7,055 nt of DNA from JBILVQ01 sp044370375 (GTDB taxonomy: Bacteria > Bacteroidota > Bacteroidia > UBA4408), in assembly GCA_044370375.1 (NCBI GenBank), contig JBILVQ010000157.1, forward strand, positions 1-7,055. The letters are read 5' to 3'. Positions within the stretch are counted from its first letter, which is position 1. Each line of letters starts with the position of its first letter. A model generated the notes under the pieces. That model was not told the DNA's origin. It did no database searches and saw nothing but the letters and a program-made list of their open reading frames with translations. The translations under genes and the position numbers were made by a program. This document shows positions 1 to 6,647 of the stretch, in pieces.

Positions 1-762
1 GCCAATAGAGCAGAGTTCCAGCAAAAATCAGCATTGAACCCAAGGCTTGTTGTTGAACTCTGTTTGATGCAACTTTGTGTTTTAGCAAAACCTCTGGCGG
101 AGGGCGAAAAAAAAAAATCTGAACTAAAGGAAGAATCAGCCGCTGACAACAAAGCAGCCAACCCGTATCCTCCCAAGGCTCCATCAGAAATTTCTTTAGA
201 AAAGAATCCTGTTGTTCCTGCTGCCAATGCTGAATTTAAAGCTGAAAATACTCCGGCTGCACCGTCTTCACCAGAAATAACCAACCCTGCCCAAGCCAAT
301 AAACATCTTTTTAATCCACCTCCGCTCAACCTGAAAACACCCTTGGCCAAGGTTGGAGAGGTAGCAAAACAGGAAGCAAAATCAATTCAGGAAAGAAATA
401 CACCTTTTTCTCCCGAAGATTTGAATGCTGCTTGGGAAAAATTTGTAGCGCTTGCTGAATCTACTAGTAGAACCTCTATCAGCAATTTAATGCGCTCCTG
501 TAGCTTAACGCTTTTGGATGATACCAAAATTTTGGTAAAAATTGCCAATAAGACGCAAGAAACCATGTTCATTGAGGTTTTGCCAGAAATTGGTGTTTTT
601 TTGAAAGACCAATTGAAGAACGATTTTTTAAGCATTCAGTTAGAGGTAGACAAAAATGAAGTGGACAAAAAGCCATATACCAATACTGAAAAGTTTCGTT
701 ATTTGGCCACTAAGAATGAAAATTTAGACTTGCTAAGAAGAACCCTTGATCTTGAAATTTGA
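1..762 (+). CDS. dnaX: DNA polymerase III subunit gamma/tau, C-terminal part (5' truncated by window)
   Basis: DnaX is the ATPase of the clamp-loader complex; it loads the sliding clamp and, as tau, tethers polymerase cores at the replication fork. The reading frame is open from base 1, so the gene starts upstream and the first in-window start-like codon (TTG at 34) is not a real start. Visible are 253 residues. Residues about 10-27 carry the NPRLVVELCLMQLC motif that ends collar domain III in Bacteroidota DnaX. Residues about 28-130 are a Pro/Ala/Lys-rich linker. Residues about 135-253 form a compact domain starting PFSPEDLNAAWEKF and ending with a eKFryLatkNenLdlLrrtLdLei pattern, typical of Bacteroidota DnaX tails. 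The ATPase domain lies outside the window. The linker contains an 11-A tract at 107-117 with nearby out-of-frame stops (see separate entry). The stop TGA is at 760-762, 10 bases before the M16 peptidase gene. Assignment rests on recognising the collar motif and tail, not on the ATPase. Confidence 0.88.
   Translation, partial: ANRAEFQQKSALNPRLVVELCLMQLCVLAKPLAEGEKKKSELKEESAADNKAANPYPPKAPSEISLEKNPVVPAANAEFKAENTPAAPSSPEITNPAQANKHLFNPPPLNLKTPLAKVGEVAKQEAKSIQERNTPFSPEDLNAAWEKFVALAESTSRTSISNLMRSCSLTLLDDTKILVKIANKTQETMFIEVLPEIGVFLKDQLKNDFLSIQLEVDKNEVDKKPYTNTEKFRYLATKNENLDLLRRTLDLEI
107..127 (+). other. Candidate slippage/frameshift site in dnaX (A11 tract plus out-of-frame stops)
   Basis: Bases 107-117 are eleven consecutive A, read in frame as part of Glu-Lys-Lys-Lys. 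In the -1 frame (one extra A, or a -1 ribosomal slip) the next codons are ATC then TGA at 120-122. In the +1 frame they are AAT, CTG, AAC, then TAA at 125-127. Any slip that is not a multiple of three therefore ends the protein within one to three residues, right after the collar domain. This is the arrangement known from Thermus thermophilus dnaX (transcriptional slippage on A9) and, by a different mechanism, E. coli dnaX. The run length is not an obvious sequencing error, because the frame downstream encodes the expected DnaX tail. That it is used to make a gamma form is inference. Confidence 0.5.
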
Positions 763-772
763 AATAAAAAAA

Positions 773-3724
773 ATGAAAAAACTCCTATTGATTTTTCTTG
801 CGGCATTAAGCCTTCAAACGAACGAAAGCAATGCGCAAAACCGCCAGGCACAACAGGTTCAATACACCTTGCCGAACCCTGATGCAAAAAATTATCCCTT
901 TGAAACCGCTCCAAATGATCCGCTCAAAGCCAGGATTTACAAATTACAAAACGGTCTCACTGTTTATCTTTCCGATTTTAAGGATGCTCCAAGAATTCAA
1001 ACCTATATCGTAACCAAAGCCGGTAGCAAAAATGACCCTGCTGATGCAACAGGTCTTGCTCACTATTTGGAACACATGCTTTTTAAAGGTACTGATCAAT
1101 ACGGCTCATTGGATTACAGCAAGGAAAAACCATTGCTTGATAAAATTGAAGCCCTCTACGAGGATTACAGAGCCACTACCGATCCTAAGAAAAGAGAAGT
1201 TATCTATAAAGAAATTGACAGTATTTCAGGGGTGGCCGCTAAGTTTGCCATTGCCAATGAATACGATAAACTATTATCGTCTATAGGAGCCAAAGGAACC
1301 AATGCCTATACCTCTTTTGAACAAACGGTTTATGTTAATGATATCCCATCCAATCAACTTGAGAAGTGGATACAAATTGAAGCAGAACGTTTTCGTAATC
1401 CGGTGTTAAGAATCTTTCATACCGAATTAGAGGCTGTTTATGAAGAAAAAAATAGAGGCCTCGATAACGATGGAAGGAAGGTTTTTGAAAATTTGTTTGA
1501 AGGACTATTTGCCAAACATCAGTATGGCACCCAAACTACCATTGGTACCATTGATCATTTGAAGAACCCAAGCATCAAAAAAATCAAAGAGTATTACGAT
1601 AAATATTATGTTCCCAACAACATGGCCATTTGTATTTCCGGGGATATTGATTTTGATAAGACCATCAAAATGATCGATAGTTATTTCGGAAAATTGGTGT
1701 CGAAACCGGTTCCTGAATTTGTTGTAGCACAGGAAGATGCTATCAAAGCTCCGATTGTAAAAGAAGTATTAGGACCAGATGCCGAAAATGTTACCATCGG
1801 ATTCAGAGGGGCAGGGGTTCAATCACGGGATGCCGATTTAATGTACCTTTTGTCGAAAATCCTTTACAATGGAACTGCCGGTTTATACGATTTGAAATTA
1901 AATCAGGAGCAAAAGGTAATTGATGCTTATTGTTTCCCTTATATTCTTCGTGATTATTCTATGCTGATTGTAGGCGCTAGTCCGGTAGAAGGACAAACCC
2001 TTGAACAGGTTAAGGATTTACTGCTTGAACAGCTCAAAAATTTAGCAAGCGGAAACTTTCCTGACTGGATTCTGCCTGCAATCACCAACGATATTAAGTT
2101 AGAAGAGTTAAAAACTTTTCAGAATAATTCGGGTAGGGCAGATGCCTTTGTTGATGCCTTTGTCAATGGCATTGCATGGTCAGATTATATCCAAAGAACC
2201 GGCAGAATAAGCAAAATAAAAAGAGAAGAATTGATTGATTTTGTAAAGAGGAACTTTGCAGATAATTATGTTATCGTTTATAAAAGAGTAGGAGAGGACA
2301 AGAGCGTAAAGAAGGTAGTTAAACCTGCTATTACTCCTGTTGAATTGAATCGTGATGCACAGTCGGTTTTTTTGAAACAAGTTACTGCCATCAAGCCTCC
2401 GGAAATCGAGCCTGTTTTTGTTGATTTCGACAAAGACATCACCAAACGTACAGTGAATGGTTTGAATTTATTTTATACCATTAACCCCGACAATGCTTTG
2501 TTTAATGCATGGATTCGCTGGCCTATGGGTTCTAACAATGACCCCAAAATGGCTTTCGCCATGGATTACCTTCAATTTTTAGGGGCAGGAACCTATACGC
2601 CAACCAGATTAAAAGAAGAGTTTTACAAGTTAGGATGCAGCTTCTCTGTTTCAGCATCTGAGGATGAAATTAATTTACGTTTGGAAGGATTGTCGGAAAA
2701 TTTTGACCAGGCTTTTAAACTCTTAAATCTATTGTTAACGGACCCAAAAGCGGATGATGCAGCTCTTGCCAATCTTGTTTCCTCTAACCTGAAGAGACGT
2801 CAGGACGATAAATTATCCAAAGGAGTTATTTTATGGGGAGGGATGGTCAACTACGGAAAATATGGCGCTAACAATCCTTTCAGGAATATATTATCGGAAG
2901 CTGAAATGAAGGCATTGAAATCTGCTGATTTAATTGCGATGATAAAGCAATTGAATAGCTATGAGCATGAGATGTTCTTCTGGGGTCCTTTAGAGGCAAT
3001 GATGGTAGAGAATTCCATTAAACAACATCATGTATTGTCAGGTCCTTTAAAGCCGGTTCCTGCAGAAAAAACTTTTTCGGAATCAGGTAGTGAGGAAGGG
3101 AAAGTGTATGTAATTGATTACGATATGAAGCAAGCCGAAATCATTATGCTTTCGAAAGATCAAGCGTTCGACCCAGCGTTAAACCCGCAGGTAACTTTAT
3201 ACAATGAGTATTTTGGTGCTGGCATGGGCTCCCTCGTTTTTCAAACCATTCGCGAATCAAAAGCCTTGGCTTATGGAGTGCGTTCTACCTATCAACAAGC
3301 CGGTAGAAAAGACCGTTCAAATTTTGTATTTTCCTACATCGGAACCCAGTCGGATAAGTTGCCGGAAGCCACTGAATCTTTGCTTGATTTGATGAATAAT
3401 TTACCCAAAACAGAAAATGCATTTAACAATGCCAAAGAGTCGGTTTTACAGGTATTACGCACCGAAAGAATTACCGGGAAAGATAAACTTACCTCCTTCA
3501 TTCAGGCGCGTAAAAAGGGGGTAAATGTAGATTTAAGAAAAGAGGTATTTCAAAAGGTTCCTTCTATGACCTTTGCTGATTTAGAAACTTTTCACAAAGC
3601 ACATTTCGGAGGAAAAAAATTAACCATTTTGGTTCTTGGAAAAAAGGAAAATTTGAACCTAACCGTTTTGGAAAAATACGGTAAAGTAACCCCGCTTACC
3701 CTAACCGAAGTTTTCGGTTACTAA
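773..3724 (+). CDS. Periplasmic M16 (pitrilysin/insulinase) family zinc peptidase, two-lobed
   Basis: This 983-residue protein is a single-chain M16 peptidase, a family that encloses and cleaves peptides or small unfolded proteins between two lobes. ATG 773 is chosen because it begins a signal peptide (MKKLLLIFLAALSL, likely cut after SNA at residue 21); the open frame extends to a TTG at 746 that would add nine residues and overlap dnaX. No lipobox cysteine is seen, so a soluble periplasmic enzyme is likely. The inverted zinc motif HxxEH is H97-Y-L-E100-H101 in GLAHYLEHMLFKGT. E225 is the expected third zinc ligand and E218 the assisting Glu, keeping the E-x6-E spacing of pitrilysin. The C-terminal lobe (from about 555) has DYLQF (598-602) where HxxEH would be, so it is inactive, and R827-ESKALA-Y834 matches the conserved R/Y substrate-binding pair. 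An insertion of about 47 residues lies between H101 and E225. It starts 10 bases after dnaX, so co-transcription is plausible. The substrate is unknown. Confidence 0.93.
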   Translation: MKKLLLIFLAALSLQTNESNAQNRQAQQVQYTLPNPDAKNYPFETAPNDPLKARIYKLQNGLTVYLSDFKDAPRIQTYIVTKAGSKNDPADATGLAHYLEHMLFKGTDQYGSLDYSKEKPLLDKIEALYEDYRATTDPKKREVIYKEIDSISGVAAKFAIANEYDKLLSSIGAKGTNAYTSFEQTVYVNDIPSNQLEKWIQIEAERFRNPVLRIFHTELEAVYEEKNRGLDNDGRKVFENLFEGLFAKHQYGTQTTIGTIDHLKNPSIKKIKEYYDKYYVPNNMAICISGDIDFDKTIKMIDSYFGKLVSKPVPEFVVAQEDAIKAPIVKEVLGPDAENVTIGFRGAGVQSRDADLMYLLSKILYNGTAGLYDLKLNQEQKVIDAYCFPYILRDYSMLIVGASPVEGQTLEQVKDLLLEQLKNLASGNFPDWILPAITNDIKLEELKTFQNNSGRADAFVDAFVNGIAWSDYIQRTGRISKIKREELIDFVKRNFADNYVIVYKRVGEDKSVKKVVKPAITPVELNRDAQSVFLKQVTAIKPPEIEPVFVDFDKDITKRTVNGLNLFYTINPDNALFNAWIRWPMGSNNDPKMAFAMDYLQFLGAGTYTPTRLKEEFYKLGCSFSVSASEDEINLRLEGLSENFDQAFKLLNLLLTDPKADDAALANLVSSNLKRRQDDKLSKGVILWGGMVNYGKYGANNPFRNILSEAEMKALKSADLIAMIKQLNSYEHEMFFWGPLEAMMVENSIKQHHVLSGPLKPVPAEKTFSESGSEEGKVYVIDYDMKQAEIIMLSKDQAFDPALNPQVTLYNEYFGAGMGSLVFQTIRESKALAYGVRSTYQQAGRKDRSNFVFSYIGTQSDKLPEATESLLDLMNNLPKTENAFNNAKESVLQVLRTERITGKDKLTSFIQARKKGVNVDLRKEVFQKVPSMTFADLETFHKAHFGGKKLTILVLGKKENLNLTVLEKYGKVTPLTLTEVFGY
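3702..3720 (+). other. Perfect 8-bp hairpin at the 3' end of the M16 gene
   Basis: TAACCGAA (3702-3709), loop GTT, TTCGGTTA (3713-3720) form a perfect inverted repeat ending one base before the TAA stop codon at 3722-3724. There is no T tract after it, so it is not a canonical intrinsic terminator. It could protect a 3' end, attenuate read-through into icd, or be chance within the codons for LTEVFGY. Confidence 0.35.
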
Positions 3725-3729
3725 GTTTG
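3722..3729 (+). promoter_or_regulatory. Possible Bacteroidota -7 element for icd
   Basis: TAAGTTTG fits the Bacteroidota -7 consensus TAnnTTTG and lies 40 bases before the icd start. It overlaps the stop codon of the M16 gene. No TTG/TTTG -33 element occurs 17-23 bases upstream, where the hairpin at 3702-3720 sits, so this is a weak call and icd may instead be read through from upstream. Confidence 0.2.
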
Positions 3730-3769
3730 ATGCATCACTAACGTAAAAACAAATCACAATTCAATAAAA

Positions 3770-5101
3770 ATGCAAGGAGAAAAAATCACCATTCACAACG
3801 GAAACCTCAGTGTTCCGGAATTCCCAATTGTTCCTTTCATCGAAGGCGATGGAACCGGAAGAGATATCTGGCGAGCATCTGTTCGCGTAATGGATGCAGC
3901 CGTTGAGAAATGCTACGGCGGAAAAAGAAGAATTATTTGGAAAGAAGTTTTGGCCGGACAAAAAGCCTTCGATCAAACAGGAAATTGGTTGCCGGATGAA
4001 ACCCTCGACATTATCAGAGAATACCTGGTAGCCATCAAAGGACCACTTACTACACCTATCGGTGGTGGAATTCGTTCCTTAAACGTTGCCTTGCGTCAAA
4101 TTCTTGATTTGTATGTTTGTTTGCGTCCTGTTCAATATTTTAAAGGGGTTCCTTCTCCGGTAAAGCATCCTGAAAAAGTTGAAATGGTGATTTTCAGAGA
4201 AAATACCGAAGACATTTATGCCGGTATTGAATTTGCCGCTGGTACACCGGAAAACAAGAAATTTTTGGATTGGCTCGAAAAGGAATTTCCTAAAGAATTC
4301 AAAAAGATAAGATTTGGTACACTTGATGCCGTTAATGATTGGAAAGCACAAGAAACAGTGAGTAGTGGGCCTGCAGAAGTAAGGGTTGGTTTGGGAATTA
4401 AAGCTGTTTCCTTGCATGGTACTGCACGCTTGGTAAGAGCAGCCATTCAATATGCGATTGTAAACAAACGCAAATCTGTTACCATTGTGCACAAAGGAAA
4501 TATTATGAAGTTCACCGAAGGTGGCTTCTTATCTTGGGGTTATGAACTTGCTGAAAAGGAATTTGGTGATAAAGTATATACCTGGCAACAATGGGAGAAG
4601 ACCAAAAAAGAAAAGGGCGAGCAGGTTGCTAACGAGGAACAGAAACAAGCACTAGCTTCCGGTAAGATTTTAATTAAAGACGCAATTGCAGATATTGCGC
4701 TTCAGCAGGTATTAACCCGTCCCGAAGACTTTGATGTAATTGCCACCCTTAATTTGAATGGTGACTATCTAAGTGATGCCCTGGCTGCCCAAGTAGGAGG
4801 AATAGGCATTGCGCCCGGAGCCAACATTAATTATGTTACAGGTCATGCTATTTTTGAAGCTACCCATGGAACCGCTCCAAAGTATGCCGATCAGGACAAA
4901 GTGAATCCGGGTTCAGTAATCCTTAGTGGTGAAATGATGTTGCGCTACATGGGTTGGACAGAGGCTGCCGATGCAATCATCAAGGGCCTGAATGGTGCCA
5001 TTGGAAGCAAAAGGGTGACCTATGATTTTGAGCGTTTGATGGAAGGAGCAACCTTGCTAAAGTGCTCTGAGTTTGGCGATGAAATCATTAAACATTTGTA
5101 A
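3770..5101 (+). CDS. icd: Isocitrate dehydrogenase, NADP-type (E. coli Icd-like homodimer)
   Basis: The enzyme oxidatively decarboxylates isocitrate to 2-oxoglutarate in the cytoplasmic TCA cycle, making NADPH. The 443 residues align with E. coli Icd (416 aa) almost throughout. Isocitrate-binding residues are visible: S103 and N105 in GGGIRSLNVALRQ (E. coli S113, N115), R109, R119 and R143 (E. coli R119, R129, R153), Y150 in RENTEDIYAG, and K242 in VHKGNIMKFTEG (E. coli K230). Metal-binding aspartates are D308 in IAD and D332/D336 in GDYLSD (E. coli D283, D307, D311). K371-Y372 in HGTAPKYA match K344-Y345 of E. coli, the pair that selects NADP over NAD. The start at ATG 3770 gives MQGEKITIHNG, about ten residues shorter than E. 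coli; no upstream in-frame ATG exists. Extra length comes from small insertions around residues 170-205 and 280-300. S103 corresponds to the AceK phosphorylation serine of E. coli, but no AceK gene is in the window. A strong terminator follows directly. Confidence 0.96.
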   Translation: MQGEKITIHNGNLSVPEFPIVPFIEGDGTGRDIWRASVRVMDAAVEKCYGGKRRIIWKEVLAGQKAFDQTGNWLPDETLDIIREYLVAIKGPLTTPIGGGIRSLNVALRQILDLYVCLRPVQYFKGVPSPVKHPEKVEMVIFRENTEDIYAGIEFAAGTPENKKFLDWLEKEFPKEFKKIRFGTLDAVNDWKAQETVSSGPAEVRVGLGIKAVSLHGTARLVRAAIQYAIVNKRKSVTIVHKGNIMKFTEGGFLSWGYELAEKEFGDKVYTWQQWEKTKKEKGEQVANEEQKQALASGKILIKDAIADIALQQVLTRPEDFDVIATLNLNGDYLSDALAAQVGGIGIAPGANINYVTGHAIFEATHGTAPKYADQDKVNPGSVILSGEMMLRYMGWTEAADAIIKGLNGAIGSKRVTYDFERLMEGATLLKCSEFGDEIIKHL

Positions 5102-5117
5102 GAATTTCCGAGGAAAG

Positions 5118-5144
5118 GAGCCTGACTAAGTCAGGCTTTTTTTT
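5118..5144 (+). terminator. Intrinsic (Rho-independent) terminator after icd
   Basis: AGCCTGAC (5119-5126), loop TAA, GTCAGGCT (5130-5137) make a perfect stem, with a further G-T wobble pair at 5118/5138. The stem runs straight into eight T (5137-5144). It begins 17 bases after the icd stop codon, so it ends the icd transcript and separates it from the secreted protease gene. Confidence 0.92.
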
Positions 5145-5201
5145 GCCAATGTTTTTCTTTTTGCATAAATAATCGTAAAATTGCTTATCAAAACAAGCTA
5201 T

Positions 5202-6533
5202 ATGAAGTCACTTTACCATTCTTTCATTTTTATTTTCTTTTTGTTTGCCGGTTTTATGGCTAAGGCACAAACGGTTTCACATGAGCGATGTGGTGCTGTT
5301 TCTGTTGCTCAGAAAATGAACCAAAGCATTCCGGGATACGCAACACAGTTTGATCAGTGGCTGGAAGAGTTCAAATCCTCCAATGCATCAAGAGCTGCTG
5401 GGTATGATTCCACCTTGTTTGTTAGAGTGGTTGTGCATGTGGTTTACAATACGCCTCAGCAGAATTTAGATGATTCAGTCATCTTGAATCAAATCAATAT
5501 TCTTAACCGCGATTTCGGCAGAACCAATGCAGATACAGTGAATATGCGCACTGATTTTAACGGGGTAAAAAGCACCAATTCAAAAATTGTTTTTTTTCTA
5601 GCACAAACTGATCCTAATGGTAATCCAACCACCGGAATTACCAGAACCAGCACTAGCACAACTACCTTTTTTGATTTGTTAAATGGTGGACTTGCAGAAG
5701 GTGTAAAATATACAGCCGAGGGAGGAATTGATGCATGGGATACCGACCGATATTTGAATATTTGGGTGTGTAACATGGCTATCCCTTTGTTGGGCCCAAG
5801 TATTTTGGGTTATGCTACTCCTCCCGACGGTTTGCCTAATTGGGATCCGGGTTCCACCACGGGCATTGTGGATGGGGTGGTAATACAGTTTCAGGCTTTT
5901 GGTGATAACAATCCAAATCCCTTGACAGCACTTGGAACAACCTTTACTGTTAAGGGAAGAACACCCGTGCATGAAGTGGGCCATTATTTAGGTTTAAGAC
6001 ATATTTGGGGCGATGAGAATAACTGTACAGGCACGGATGGGATGGATGATACACCGGGAGCAGAAGATGCCTCAGCGCAGGATTGTGATGCATCAAAGAA
6101 TACTTGCGTAGATAATATTCAGGGTCAGGATTTGCCGGATATGATTGAGAATTACATGGACTATAGTGCTGAAGATTGCCAGAATTCTTTTACGAAAATG
6201 CAGGTTGATTTTATGCGATGGGTTTTGAGGACCAAAAGATCCAATGTTCATTGGACCTCACTTACTTCAACGGTTGAGGTTGAACAAACTCCAACCCTTA
6301 GCATTGTTCCTAATCCGGCCAATGATTTCATCCGCGTCAATGCTGGATTGGGGGTAGAGGCCACTGGTGAAATAATTATCAGAGATGTATGCGGAAAGCA
6401 GGTTGTTCAACAAAGATTGAATAAGGGAGAAGGGATGGATGTTTCTGATTTAAAGCCCGGAATTTACTTTGTTTCACTGGCAATGGAAGGCCGGCAGGTG
6501 GCTTTGGGAAAATTTGCCAAAGCAACAAGGTAA
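5202..6533 (+). CDS. Secreted M43 (pappalysin/cytophagalysin) zinc metalloprotease with T9SS type A sorting domain
   Basis: This 443-residue protein is an exported endopeptidase of the metzincin clan. ATG 5202 is chosen over the in-frame TTG at 5181 because it directly begins a signal peptide (MKSLYHSF..., cut after AKA at residue 22). Residues about 24-65 look like a short prodomain; R29-C30-G31 could act as a cysteine switch on the zinc, which is inference. The catalytic domain (about 66-335) has the zinc motif HExxHxxGxxH at H257, H261 and H267 with catalytic E258, followed by IWGDENNC, and a Met-turn at M319 in NYMDYS. Cysteines 275, 295, 302 and 326 are spaced like the two disulfides of the ulilysin/PAPP-A catalytic fold. 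Residues about 362-443 form a T9SS type A tail with PNPAND (370-375) and KPGIYFVSL (418-426), so the product should cross the outer membrane by type IX secretion and be released or surface-anchored. It needs its own promoter because a terminator lies upstream; only a near match, TAAAATTG (5176-5183), was seen. The substrate is unknown. Confidence 0.94.
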   Translation: MKSLYHSFIFIFFLFAGFMAKAQTVSHERCGAVSVAQKMNQSIPGYATQFDQWLEEFKSSNASRAAGYDSTLFVRVVVHVVYNTPQQNLDDSVILNQINILNRDFGRTNADTVNMRTDFNGVKSTNSKIVFFLAQTDPNGNPTTGITRTSTSTTTFFDLLNGGLAEGVKYTAEGGIDAWDTDRYLNIWVCNMAIPLLGPSILGYATPPDGLPNWDPGSTTGIVDGVVIQFQAFGDNNPNPLTALGTTFTVKGRTPVHEVGHYLGLRHIWGDENNCTGTDGMDDTPGAEDASAQDCDASKNTCVDNIQGQDLPDMIENYMDYSAEDCQNSFTKMQVDFMRWVLRTKRSNVHWTSLTSTVEVEQTPTLSIVPNPANDFIRVNAGLGVEATGEIIIRDVCGKQVVQQRLNKGEGMDVSDLKPGIYFVSLAMEGRQVALGKFAKATR

Positions 6534-6562
6534 AAGCCCTTTTTAATCCATTTCTATAGGTT

Positions 6563-6584
6563 CTGTTGATAAAATTATCATCAG
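6563..6584. repeat. 22-bp imperfect palindrome upstream of the LRR gene promoter
   Basis: CTGTTGATAA (6563-6572), AA, TTATCATCAG (6575-6584) pair in 9 of 10 positions, with one T/T mismatch. The two-base centre and lack of a following T tract argue against a terminator; a dyad protein-binding site about 15 bases upstream of the proposed -33 element fits better. The rest of the 114-base gap (6534-6647) holds the promoter candidate and nothing else recognised. Confidence 0.3.
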
Positions 6585-6598
6585 CAGAGATTTAATTG

Positions 6599-6628
6599 TT
6601 TGATTTTGAGGGATTTTTTGTAAATTTG
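6599..6628 (+). promoter_or_regulatory. Candidate Bacteroidota promoter for the LRR gene
   Basis: TTTG (6599-6602) and TAAATTTG (6621-6628) match the Bacteroidota -33 (TTTG) and -7 (TAnnTTTG) elements with an 18-base spacer, within the usual range. The -7 element ends 19 bases before the ATG at 6648, which would give a short leader. The region is AT-rich, so a chance match is possible. Confidence 0.42.
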
Positions 6629-6647
6629 ATTACCTAACCCCAAAATC

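Noticed and set aside
34..36. TTG at 34 as the start of a small independent gene
   Set aside because: The frame is open to base 1 and the residues before and after it are continuous DnaX sequence, so this is an internal Leu codon.
746..748. TTG at 746 as the M16 start, overlapping dnaX
   Set aside because: It would put nine residues before a typical signal peptide; ATG 773 directly begins the signal peptide.
4079..4492. 137-codon open frame on the - strand inside icd
   Set aside because: It lies fully antisense to highly conserved icd codons, has no recognisable protein features and is explained by the codon use of icd. The other antisense or offset frames inside the M16, icd and M43 genes were dropped for the same reason.
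5181..5183. TTG at 5181 as the M43 protease start
   Set aside because: ATG 5202 directly precedes the Lys and hydrophobic core of the signal peptide; the added residues have no support.
5158..5183. Promoter for the M43 gene (TTTTTG and TAAAATTG)
   Set aside because: The -7 element has one mismatch and the spacer is only about 12 bases. A promoter must exist between the terminator and 5202, but I cannot place it.
5590..5597. Run of eight T inside the M43 gene (and a similar run at 6689-6696 in the LRR signal peptide)
   Set aside because: These encode Val-Phe-Phe and Ala-Phe-Phe in hydrophobic stretches and are ordinary for AT-rich coding DNA; there is no reason to expect programmed slippage there.
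6501..6544. Possible terminator at the end of the M43 gene
   Set aside because: GCTTTGG (6501-6507) pairs with CCAAAGC (6517-6523), but the stem is inside the coding region and the only T run (6540-6544) is 17 bases away, so it does not fit an intrinsic terminator.
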